Made by a program: the position numbers and the translations under genes. A DNA stretch of 5,131 nucleotides. Source: an uncultured Rhizobiaceae group bacterium. Lineage in GTDB: Bacteria; Pseudomonadota; Alphaproteobacteria; Rhizobiales; Rhizobiaceae. This document shows, piece by piece, positions 1 through 5,131 of the stretch (position 1 is the stretch's first letter; every line of letters begins with the position of its first letter). Below the pieces are notes generated by a model. That model was not told where the DNA came from, made no database searches, and worked only from the letters and a program-made list of their open reading frames with translations. The stretch covers positions 1 through 5,131 of the forward strand of contig CALHHQ010000149.1 in assembly GCA_938030645.1 (NCBI GenBank), written 5' to 3'.

Positions 1-224
1 TGAAAGGCAAACAGCTCACCAACATGCGCTCTTCTGGTAAAGACGAAGCCGTTAAGATCACCACGCCATTGAACATGACGCTAGAAAAATCATTGGCTTA
101 CATCACCGATGATGAATTGGTGGAAGTCACGCCGCTCAACATCCGCATTCGCAAACGCATCCTCGATCCAATCGAACGCAAACGCCAAATGCGCGCTGCC
201 CAAGCCGCCGCCGCTGCGGACTAA
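1..224 (+). CDS. typA: TypA/BipA ribosome-associated GTPase, C-terminal end (partial)
   Basis: This is the last 73 codons of a gene that starts left of the window; the frame is open from base 3 and ends with TAA at 222-224. The translated end has the conserved TypA/BipA C-terminus: a KGKQLTNMR segment, SGKDEAVKIT, the MTLEKSLAYITDDELVEVTP block, then IRIRKRILDPIERKR. The last residues are an alanine-rich tail ending in AAAAAD, a lineage-variable extension. TypA is a translational GTPase of the EF-G/LepA group that binds the ribosome and helps ribosome assembly and growth under stress. The family is about 600 residues long, so the GTPase domain lies outside the window. The ATG at 24 is an internal methionine, not a start. 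A strong terminator follows 20 bases after the stop, so typA is the end of its transcript. Confidence 0.93.
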   Translation, partial: KGKQLTNMRSSGKDEAVKITTPLNMTLEKSLAYITDDELVEVTPLNIRIRKRILDPIERKRQMRAAQAAAAAD

Positions 225-244
225 GTTTAAAGACATCAAATTCC

Positions 245-274
245 AAAGGGCCGCTCATTGAGGGGCCCTTTTTT
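245..274 (+). terminator. Intrinsic terminator of typA
   Basis: AAAGGGCC (245-252) pairs perfectly with GGCCCTTT (264-271). Inside the 11-base loop, CTC (254-256) can also pair with GAG (260-262) across a single G-G mismatch, giving a longer stem capped by a triloop. The right arm runs directly into six T residues (269-274). This is a classic rho-independent terminator placed just after the typA stop. The arm A residues opposite the T run mean it may also act weakly on the other strand. Confidence 0.9.
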
Positions 275-301
275 ATAGGAATTGAGCTCTCATATTGCAC
301 C

Positions 302-351
302 GTCCCCCCCTCTGTCGCTTACAGCGACATCTCCCCCACAGGGGGGGAGAA
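302..351 (+). repeat. Double-hairpin palindromic intergenic repeat, copy A
   Basis: The unit begins with a run of seven C (304-310). Hairpin 1 is TGTCGCT (313-319), loop TAC, AGCGACA (323-329). Hairpin 2 is TCTCCCCC (330-337), loop ACAGG, GGGGGAGA (343-350). The reverse complement of copy B, about 90 bases downstream, has the same order of parts: C-run, TCTG, a 7-bp hairpin with a 3-base loop, then a C-stretch/G-stretch hairpin. From memory it resembles the RIME-type (Rhizobium-specific intergenic mosaic) elements and related C-rich/G-rich palindromes of Rhizobiales intergenic regions. That family assignment is a recollection and was not checked by search. Confidence 0.8.
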
Positions 352-437
352 AAGACAAATCGTGTAACTATGCACCATTTGAGTTGGGTTTGTTGCAAGT
401 TGATCGATTGAAACAACCAAAACCAGACAAAAGCTAG
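352..437. other. Spacer between the two inverted repeat copies; no gene seen
   Basis: This 86-base stretch is more AT-rich than the repeats that flank it and shows no plausible coding start with a ribosome binding site. It contains a weak inverted repeat (383-394 against 412-423, 9 of 12 positions pairing) around an ATCGAT core at 403-408. I see no convincing promoter boxes, although transcription of the downstream gene should begin somewhere between the typA terminator and about position 500. It could be the loop of one large hairpin formed by the two flanking copies. Confidence 0.5.
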
Positions 438-488
438 CTCTCCCCCCTCGTGGGGAGTTGTCGTCAAAGACGACAGAGGGGGGGCGGG
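438..488 (-). repeat. Double-hairpin palindromic intergenic repeat, copy B (inverted)
   Basis: This is copy A in the opposite orientation. CTCCCC (440-445) pairs with GGGGAG (452-457), then TGTCGTC (459-465), loop AAA, GACGACA (469-475), then a G-run and GGGCGGG ending at 488. Relative to copy A, the inner two base pairs of the 7-bp hairpin differ (CT/AG in A, TC/GA in B read on its own strand), but both arms changed together and pairing is kept. That covariation suggests the folded form matters. The copy ends about 17 bases before the Shine-Dalgarno sequence of the downstream gene, so it lies inside that gene's leader or promoter region. Confidence 0.8.
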
Positions 489-504
489 ATGACATCCAAA
501 TCAC

Positions 505-510
505 GGGAGG
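505..510 (+). promoter_or_regulatory. Candidate ribosome binding site for the beta-helix membrane protein gene
   Basis: GGGAGG is the only strong Shine-Dalgarno-like sequence upstream of the long reading frame. It lies 15 bases before the TTG at 526, which is longer than the usual 5-9 bases. The TTG at 547 has a weaker GGGGA (535-539) seven bases upstream. There is no ATG in this frame near the beginning, so the site helps but does not settle the start. Confidence 0.45.
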
Positions 511-525
511 CTAACCTATTCCCAA

Positions 526-2457
526 TTGAGGGACGGGGAAGACACATTGCAAAACGAAGACACTCAACCCGCCCGCGCATGGGGACGTACTCTCAGCGAC
601 TTCTGGCTCGACGGCGAAGAAGGCAAACTCCATCCCGCAGAACATGACTTATTGCGCTGCGCAGCATCGGGAGAAAGATGCGACAAGGGGGACACACGCC
701 CAACAACAGCCACAGACCTAAACAGAATCCGAGCTGATTTTCTCCGTTTCATTGCCTTAGGAGGCGATGATCAAAATCCACTCCACGACCACGGAACTCG
801 ATTGGTTCATGCCTTCATTGAAGGAACGATTGACTTTCAAGGAACAATTATTCCAGAAAATTTTGTACTTAAAAATTGCAATGTTGAAGGTAACGTAATC
901 ATTCAAGATTGTTGTGCTGAAAATTTTAGTTTGTCGGGCTGCACGATACAAGGAATTAATGGTGATAGGTTTGAATGCACCGGTTCGCTTTTGTTGCGCG
1001 AAGGTTTTCGAGCAACAGAAACGGTTCGGATTCTGGGAGCAAAAATTGAGGGCGATTTGGATTGTAGTGCTGGACTATTCGAACAACCAAACAATTGCTT
1101 TATCGGCGACGGCATCAAAACAAACGGAAGAATTTTTCTCAATGAAGGATTTCGCGCAAACGGTGCGGTTCGGCTGCTTGGCGCTAAGGCTGGGTTAGGT
1201 CTAACTTGCCGAAATGGAAAATTTCTAGATCCAACGACGTCCTTAGACTTGGAAGGCGCAGACATTAAGAGTGATGTCTTTCTCGATCATGGTTTTTTTG
1301 CTCTTGGAATGGTCGATCTTACAAATACATTAATCGGTACTAACCTTCGCTTCACCAAAGGCACATTCTCCGCCAAAGAAATCGCTATCAACGCCCCCAA
1401 TCTCAATGTTGGCAATTCGATCTATCTCAATTCTGAGTGTCGCGTGCGGGGTGAAATTTCTCTTCTCTCTGCAGAAATTGGCGACAGCATTACCTTCCAA
1501 GGTGGGTCGTTTGAATCCAAAGGTGGCATAAATCTGCGCAATGCGAAGATTGGCAACATGCTCACGTGGCGCGGAGTAGAATACACACGCGGCGAGTTGA
1601 ACCTTGCCGGAGCCAGTTGCAAATCACTCAACATGGATGAATCTGCATGGGACAAACCCTCGCAAATTCGTCTCGACAATTTCTCTTATGAGCGGTTTGC
1701 CGAATTGCCAGAAGGCTGCAATCCATCGTTTTGGAAACGTTGGCTGGAACGACAGCCTGTCAAACATCTCACATCGAAATTCCGACCCAACCCCTATCAA
1801 CAATTGGCAATTGTGCTTGAGCATATGGGACATGAAGAAGAAGCCCGTGAAGTGCGCATTGACCGTCGCGAACGCCAGCGCAAATTCACACTCAACCATG
1901 TTCCCATGCCCAAAGACCCATTTCGAGCGTTCATCCGACATCTGACGAACTTCTTCCGATGGGTAGAGAAAAAGGTCATCGGCCATGGTTACCGCCCCGG
2001 CTTTGCAATGATTTGGTTGTTCGCAATGGTCATCATCGGAACAGGTGTTTACGAACTCGCTGCTCGATCAGGCATTATGACACCCACTCACCCTCTCATA
2101 TTCAAAGAAGCCGTTTGGGAAGGAAAAGTTGAAAATCTACCCGTTGGCAAAGCTCCTCTCGCCTGTCGGGAGAATTGGGTTTATCCAAAGAACAGCATCA
2201 GCGGAATTTGCGCCGCTTCTGTCGCCTCTGAATATTCCACCTTCAATTCTTTCGTATACTCCCTCGACATAGCCATACCGGTTGTGAACTTCCGCATGGA
2301 AGATGATTGGTCACCACGTGTTGTGGATTGGCAATCTGGCGAACACGAACCTTATGGCTGGTGGGTGCGGACTTGGGAGTGGTTTCAGATTGGGGCGGGT
2401 TGGGCGTTATCGCTGCTCTTCGTATCCGCAATTGGCGGCGTCATCCGTCGGGACTAA
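526..2457 (+). CDS. Membrane protein with beta-helix-like 48-residue repeats and a C-terminal two-membrane-segment module
   Basis: The function is unknown. I recognise the architecture from a bacterial family usually annotated as hypothetical, or sometimes as 'membrane-associated oxidoreductase', a label nothing here supports. Residues 18-45 (AWGRTLSDFWLDGEEG, then LHPAEHDLL) are a conserved N-terminal block. Residues 98-152 hold short beta-helix-like strands. Five repeat units start near residues 153, 201, 249, 296 and 343, with a pattern like LREGFRA..VRLLGAKI.GDL.C..G.F, which suggests a right-handed beta-helix. Residues 424-452 form a charged helical linker (YQQLAIVLEHMGHEEEA). Hydrophobic segments lie at about 493-511 and 620-640. 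Between them are a loop of about 100 residues and a short hydrophobic stretch, FNSFVYSLDIAIPVVNF (573-589). No signal peptide is seen. The start is a TTG at 526 or 547; the frame is closed by a stop at 490-492. It follows the typA terminator and an inverted repeat pair, so it is probably monocistronic. Confidence 0.8.
   Translation: MRDGEDTLQNEDTQPARAWGRTLSDFWLDGEEGKLHPAEHDLLRCAASGERCDKGDTRPTTATDLNRIRADFLRFIALGGDDQNPLHDHGTRLVHAFIEGTIDFQGTIIPENFVLKNCNVEGNVIIQDCCAENFSLSGCTIQGINGDRFECTGSLLLREGFRATETVRILGAKIEGDLDCSAGLFEQPNNCFIGDGIKTNGRIFLNEGFRANGAVRLLGAKAGLGLTCRNGKFLDPTTSLDLEGADIKSDVFLDHGFFALGMVDLTNTLIGTNLRFTKGTFSAKEIAINAPNLNVGNSIYLNSECRVRGEISLLSAEIGDSITFQGGSFESKGGINLRNAKIGNMLTWRGVEYTRGELNLAGASCKSLNMDESAWDKPSQIRLDNFSYERFAELPEGCNPSFWKRWLERQPVKHLTSKFRPNPYQQLAIVLEHMGHEEEAREVRIDRRERQRKFTLNHVPMPKDPFRAFIRHLTNFFRWVEKKVIGHGYRPGFAMIWLFAMVIIGTGVYELAARSGIMTPTHPLIFKEAVWEGKVENLPVGKAPLACRENWVYPKNSISGICAASVASEYSTFNSFVYSLDIAIPVVNFRMEDDWSPRVVDWQSGEHEPYGWWVRTWEWFQIGAGWALSLLFVSAIGGVIRRD
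982..1600 (+). repeat. Coding tandem repeats, about 144 bp (48 residues) per unit
   Basis: Units within the beta-helix protein start at about 982, 1126, 1270, 1411 and 1552. Spacing is 48, 48, 47 and 47 residues; the fifth unit is only partly recognisable and blends into the linker. The first two units are clearly alike also at DNA level (the GAAGG-TTTCG and CGGTTCGG blocks near 1000-1035 and 1144-1175). Later units keep only the spacing and the hydrophobic pattern. Each unit holds two shorter beta-helix-like halves. This looks like old internal duplication followed by divergence. Confidence 0.7.
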
Positions 2458-2465
2458 TCACACTC

Positions 2466-2996
2466 CTATTCCACCACCATAACAGTCTCAGGCCCAATCT
2501 GCGGCAACAGCCAAAGCATGTCTTTGCACGAAATAGCAACGCACCCTTCAGTGGGGCGGTAGTCGTCATGGGCGAGATGAAAGAATATTGCACTTCCACC
2601 CACCGTCATTCGACTGGTGATATTGTGGTCCATCACCACCACCACATCATATAAATGATCATCACGCTTCATACGCTCGTAGCTCGCGGGATACGGCAGG
2701 GTTACATGACGATTGTAGTTGGCATCACCTGCCGCATCGCACCAACCATCACTTTCATTGATTTCTAATAGCGGAAAATGGCTGGCGCGAATGGGAACGC
2801 GATCCATGCGAATGTAAGCTTCCACCAAACCATGAACACCAAGCGGGGTGATCCCATCACCCTCGCCACGCTTTATGCCGATGCCAGAGCGGCCCAACGC
2901 ACAGCGAATAACGCGCCCACCAGCAATCAATAGTCCTTGAGTTTTGCTTCTAGGGGCTTTTTGAACACGCAGGAGATTAAGCATAATATTTTGCAC
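2466..2996 (-). CDS. L,D-transpeptidase (YkuD) family protein without a signal peptide
   Basis: The product of 176 residues matches the small YkuD-fold family in its whole layout: N-terminal GLLIAGG..IRCALGRSGI, then KRGEGDGITPLGVH, GWCDAAGDANYNRHV, PYPASYERM, DDHLYDVVVVMDHN, and the catalytic stretch GSAIFFHLAH...PTEGCVAIS. His140 and Cys152 are the expected catalytic pair. YkuD enzymes form or exchange L,D-peptide links in peptidoglycan. The usual SHGC[IV]R is TEGCVAI here. No signal peptide or membrane segment is visible, so its place in the cell and its substrate are open. The start is GTG at 2996, supported by AGGG five bases upstream (minus strand); ATG at 2984 is an alternative without a clear ribosome binding site. 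It ends 8 bases from the convergent membrane protein gene and is divergent from the response regulator gene. Confidence 0.87.
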   Translation of the reverse strand: MQNIMLNLLRVQKAPRSKTQGLLIAGGRVIRCALGRSGIGIKRGEGDGITPLGVHGLVEAYIRMDRVPIRASHFPLLEINESDGWCDAAGDANYNRHVTLPYPASYERMKRDDHLYDVVVVMDHNITSRMTVGGSAIFFHLAHDDYRPTEGCVAISCKDMLWLLPQIGPETVMVVE

Positions 2997-3032
2997 TTTG
3001 GCCCTATTTGGCTCACAATTAAAAACACACAG

Positions 3033-3048
3033 TCACATTCGCGTGTGA
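3033..3048. promoter_or_regulatory. Inverted repeat TCACA-N6-TGTGA in the divergent promoter region
   Basis: TCACA (3033-3037) and TGTGA (3044-3048) are perfect inverted arms with a 6-base centre. It lies about 37 bases upstream of the GTG of the L,D-transpeptidase gene and about 90 bases upstream of the response regulator gene, so it could affect either. The arms are short, so chance is possible. The arms are in the reverse order of a CRP site. Confidence 0.35.
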
Positions 3049-3076
3049 TTCTAACGTGCACAAGTTTACGACACAA

Positions 3077-3096
3077 ATTCTATGCCTAGATAGAAT
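3077..3096. promoter_or_regulatory. Perfect 7-bp inverted repeat, possible operator of the response regulator operon
   Basis: ATTCTAT (3077-3083) and ATAGAAT (3090-3096) are exact inverted arms around GCCTAG. The right arm overlaps -10-like hexamers (TAGATA 3087-3092 or TAGAAT 3091-3096), and TTTACG (3065-3070) lies 16 bases before TAGATA as a possible -35. The ATG of the response regulator is 41 bases downstream. A dyad overlapping a promoter fits an operator, for example for autoregulation, but no bound protein can be named from the sequence. Confidence 0.45.
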
Positions 3097-3137
3097 GATT
3101 ACCCGAATTGTCGGGCCTGTTTATTGTGAGGACTAAT

Positions 3138-3821
3138 ATGACTGAACGTTCCATTCTTCTGGTTGATGATGACAACGATCTGCGCGAAGCGCTCACCGAA
3201 CAATTGGCGCTTTACGAAGAATTTGCCATCACCCAAAAAGAAACAGCGGCCAGTGGCATTGAAGCAGCCCGTGCTGATCACACTGATCTTTTGATTATGG
3301 ATGTAGGCTTGCCGGATATGGATGGCCGCGAGGCTGTGAAAATTCTGCGCAAAGGTGGCTTCAAGTCTCCGATCATCATGCTGACGGGCCATGACACAGA
3401 CAGCGATACAATTTTGGGTCTCGAAGCTGGAGCAAATGACTACATTGCCAAACCGTTCAAGTTTGCGGTTCTTCTAGCGCGCATTCGAGCGCAATTGCGC
3501 CAGCATGAACATTCAGAAGATGCCGTTTTTGCTATTGGTCACTATTCATTCCGCCCAGCGCAAAAACTGCTGATTGAGGAAGACGACAGCAAAGTGCGCT
3601 TGACGGAGAAAGAAACGTCCATCCTGAAATACCTCTATCGGGCGGATCAAAAAGTCATCACCCGCGATGTCCTTTTGGAGGAAGTGTGGGGCTACAATTC
3701 TGGCGTCACCACACATACGTTGGAAACCCATATCTATCGCCTTCGCCAGAAGATCGAGAAAGACCCTTCCAATGCAGCTTTGCTGGTAACCGAATCTGGC
3801 GGTTATAAACTGGTTCCTTGA
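3138..3821 (+). CDS. OmpR/PhoB-family DNA-binding response regulator
   Basis: The 227-residue protein has a receiver domain (about 4-120) and a winged-helix DNA-binding domain (about 130-227). Receiver residues visible are the acidic pocket D10-D12, phospho-acceptor Asp55 (LLIMDVGLPDMDG), Thr83 (MLTGHD) and Lys105 (DYIAKPF). The output domain has LTEKET at 155-160 and the recognition-helix region WGYNSGVTTHTLETHIYRLR. Phosphorylation by a histidine kinase would promote dimer formation and promoter binding. No kinase gene is in the window. The start is ATG at 3138, with GAGGA (3128-3132) five bases upstream; a TTG at 3108 would add ten residues that are not family-like. It resembles a regulator widely conserved in Alphaproteobacteria. 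CenR, the envelope regulator, is one candidate name, which I cannot confirm. The next gene begins 5 bases after its stop. Confidence 0.92.
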   Translation: MTERSILLVDDDNDLREALTEQLALYEEFAITQKETAASGIEAARADHTDLLIMDVGLPDMDGREAVKILRKGGFKSPIIMLTGHDTDSDTILGLEAGANDYIAKPFKFAVLLARIRAQLRQHEHSEDAVFAIGHYSFRPAQKLLIEEDDSKVRLTEKETSILKYLYRADQKVITRDVLLEEVWGYNSGVTTHTLETHIYRLRQKIEKDPSNAALLVTESGGYKLVP

Positions 3822-3826
3822 TCTGA

Positions 3827-4294
3827 ATGTCTCTTGATTCCGACATAGCCGTGTTGAGTCGCGTGAGACTTTTCGAAGGGTTTCATGCGGAACAATTGCG
3901 TCTTCTTGCCTTTGGTTGCGAAGCACGTGTTTTGGCCAAAGGCACGCGGCTGTTCAAGCAAGGCTCATTTTCAGAGGGCGGTTACGTCGTCGTCCATGGC
4001 CAAGTGGACTTATTTTCAGGTGATCGAAACTCTCTTGTCAAAACCTACGGTGCGAGCGCACTCTTGGGTGAAATAGCTTTGATTTCGGAAACCGAACATC
4101 CCGCTACAGCGGTTGCTGCAGAAGACACGGAAATATTGAAAATTCCACGTCCCCTGTTTCGACGTATGTTGGAAGAATATCCAGACCTTGCAGTTTTGCT
4201 TCAAAAACGCATTTCAAAATCCGTCAGCGAATTCATGACGCAGCTGGAGCGTATTCGTATCAAACTTGATCAAGCAGACCAGCACTTAAGCTAG
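3827..4294 (+). CDS. Stand-alone cyclic-nucleotide-binding (CNB)-like domain protein
   Basis: The 155 residues contain one CNB fold and no DNA-binding domain. The opening helix is VRLFEGFHAEQLRLLAF (13-29). The beta-roll follows with LAKGTRLFKQG, GGYVVVHGQVDLF and a phosphate-binding-cassette-like LLGEIALISETEHPATAVA (79-97). A C-terminal helix region runs from about 108 to 150. Against the PKA-type cassette, Gly81 and Glu82 are kept, but the arginine that grips the cyclic phosphate is His91 here, with Pro92 next. Ligand binding is therefore doubtful. ATG at 3827 is 5 bases after the regulator's stop, with no clear Shine-Dalgarno, which suggests translational coupling. Its role is unknown; a partner of the regulator is a reasonable inference. 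Its TAG stop overlaps that of the convergent exonuclease gene. Confidence 0.85.
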   Translation: MSLDSDIAVLSRVRLFEGFHAEQLRLLAFGCEARVLAKGTRLFKQGSFSEGGYVVVHGQVDLFSGDRNSLVKTYGASALLGEIALISETEHPATAVAAEDTEILKIPRPLFRRMLEEYPDLAVLLQKRISKSVSEFMTQLERIRIKLDQADQHLS

Positions 4295-5100
4295 AAGTTA
4301 AATTCTGCCATAACTGGCACATGGTCTGAAGGTTTGATCCATCCCCGCGCTTCCCGCAGCACATCGATATTCGTGAGGCTCGTTGCCAACTCGGGCGACG
4401 ACCATATGTGATCAAGTCTGCGACCTTTATCAGCAGCATCCCAGTCTTTGGCACGATAGCTCCACCATGTGAAAATCTTCTCTTCGGGCGGAATGTGTTG
4501 GCGAATTAAATCGACCCATCCACCTGTAGATTGAATCTCTTTCAATCCGTCAGTTTCTACAGGCGTATGGCTCACGACCTTCAAAAGCTGTTTATGAGAC
4601 CACACATCAGTTTCGAGAGGAGCGATGTTGAGATCACCAACAAGTATAGACGGTGCACCCTTTTGGTTGTGGGTCAGTGACTTCATCTCATCGAGAAATT
4701 TCATTTTGTGATCAAACTTAGGGTTCGTCACAGGATTGGCTTCATCACCGCCAGCAGGAACGTAAAAATTGTGAACGCAGACTGGGCCAGTTTTGGTTTG
4801 CACAACACATTCCACATGGCGAGTATCCCCCATCTGAACATAGTCTGTTGAAGTGATGTCGGTCAGCGGTGTTTTAGAAACAGTGGCGACGCCATGGTAG
4901 CCCTTTTGTCCATGAACAGCCATGTGCTCATAACCCATCTTACGAAAGGCTTTTTCAGGAAACTGATCGTTTTGACATTTGATCTCCTGCAAACACAAAA
5001 CATCTGGCTGATGCTGTTCCAGATATTCTTCCACAATCCCGATGCGCAAACGCACAGAGTTTATGTTCCAGGTTGCCAATTTGAAATTTGATGATGTCAC
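4291..5100 (-). CDS. xthA: Exodeoxyribonuclease III (AP endonuclease, ExoIII/EEP family)
   Basis: The product is of family-typical length (269 residues; the E. coli enzyme is 268). It cuts DNA 5' to abasic sites and degrades 3' ends of duplex DNA in base-excision repair. Active-site motifs are all present: WNINS with Asn12, LQEIK with Glu39, NFYVP with Tyr113, VGDLNIAP with Asp156 and Asn158, RRLDHIW with Asp230, and SDHVPV with Asp259 and His260. The TWWSYR and KGRRLDHIW segments are typical. The start is uncertain. GTG at 5100 gives six residues before the usual K-[IL]-A-T-W-N opening, has no visible Shine-Dalgarno, and the frame stays open upstream to the window edge (AKKVLFIGVD encoded before it). 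The true start may therefore lie just outside. Whether the E. coli name xthA or a lineage-specific name is used varies. Confidence 0.93.
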   Translation of the reverse strand: MTSSNFKLATWNINSVRLRIGIVEEYLEQHQPDVLCLQEIKCQNDQFPEKAFRKMGYEHMAVHGQKGYHGVATVSKTPLTDITSTDYVQMGDTRHVECVVQTKTGPVCVHNFYVPAGGDEANPVTNPKFDHKMKFLDEMKSLTHNQKGAPSILVGDLNIAPLETDVWSHKQLLKVVSHTPVETDGLKEIQSTGGWVDLIRQHIPPEEKIFTWWSYRAKDWDAADKGRRLDHIWSSPELATSLTNIDVLREARGWIKPSDHVPVMAEFNF

Positions 5101-5131
5101 GTCAACGCCAATGAAGAGAACTTTCTTAGCG

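Noticed and set aside
24..224. Independent 66-codon small gene
   Set aside because: The frame is open to the left edge and the residues before the ATG continue the conserved TypA C-terminal sequence.
300..490. CRISPR array or attachment site
   Set aside because: There are only two copies, inverted rather than direct, with no regular spacers and no integrase gene nearby.
903..1265. 120-codon minus-strand open frame inside the beta-helix gene
   Set aside because: It is a shadow of the repeat-coding region. The composition is low in recognisable motifs, the repeats explain the open frame, and no start signal is seen.
1624..1986. 120-codon minus-strand open frame inside the membrane protein gene
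   Set aside because: It lies fully antisense to a conserved coding segment and has no family resemblance or start signal.
2307..2654. Plus-strand open frame ending in a run of six histidines, like an affinity tag or metal-binding tail
   Set aside because: It overlaps the end of the membrane protein gene and lies antisense to the L,D-transpeptidase-like gene. The histidine codons are the complement of that gene's VVVVMD segment, and there is no ribosome binding site.
3033..3048. CRP/FNR-type binding site
   Set aside because: The arms are TCACA then TGTGA, the reverse of the CRP order TGTGA-N6-TCACA, so a CRP site is not supported. It was kept only as a weak generic inverted repeat.
3546..3926. 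126-codon minus-strand open frame across the regulator/CNB junction
   Set aside because: It is antisense to two well-supported genes, and its sequence has no recognisable motif.

Overview
The window looks like an alphaproteobacterial chromosome fragment of moderate GC, most likely from the Rhizobiales (Hyphomicrobiales). This rests on the style of the TypA tail, the OmpR-type regulator and the exonuclease III, and on a paired C-rich/G-rich palindromic intergenic repeat that resembles the mosaic elements common in rhizobia. I do not assign a genus.

Layout, left to right. (1) The last 73 codons of typA/bipA, followed by a clear intrinsic terminator. (2) A gene-free stretch of about 300 bases holding two inverted copies of a double-hairpin repeat around an AT-richer spacer. 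(3) A 643-codon gene for an unusual membrane protein. It has a conserved N-terminal segment, five roughly 48-residue beta-helix-like repeats, a charged helical linker, and a C-terminal module with two membrane segments. (4) Convergent to it, 8 bases away, a signal-peptide-less L,D-transpeptidase (YkuD) family protein on the minus strand. (5) A 141-base divergent promoter region with a perfect 7-bp inverted repeat and a weaker 5-bp one. (6) On the plus strand, an OmpR/PhoB-type response regulator followed 5 bases later by a stand-alone cyclic-nucleotide-binding-like domain protein; these two probably form an operon. (7) Exodeoxyribonuclease III on the minus strand, whose stop codon overlaps that of the preceding gene inside one CTAG.

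How the genes may work together. The regulator and the CNB-like protein are the clearest functional pair: adjacent, probably co-transcribed, with no histidine kinase in the window. The CNB-like protein lacks the usual phosphate-binding arginine, so it may be a protein-interaction or structural sensor rather than a cAMP receptor. The divergent L,D-transpeptidase-like gene shares the control region, so an envelope link is possible, but this is inference. The most unusual gene is the beta-helix plus two-membrane-segment protein, whose family has no settled function that I know of. typA and the exonuclease gene are housekeeping genes.
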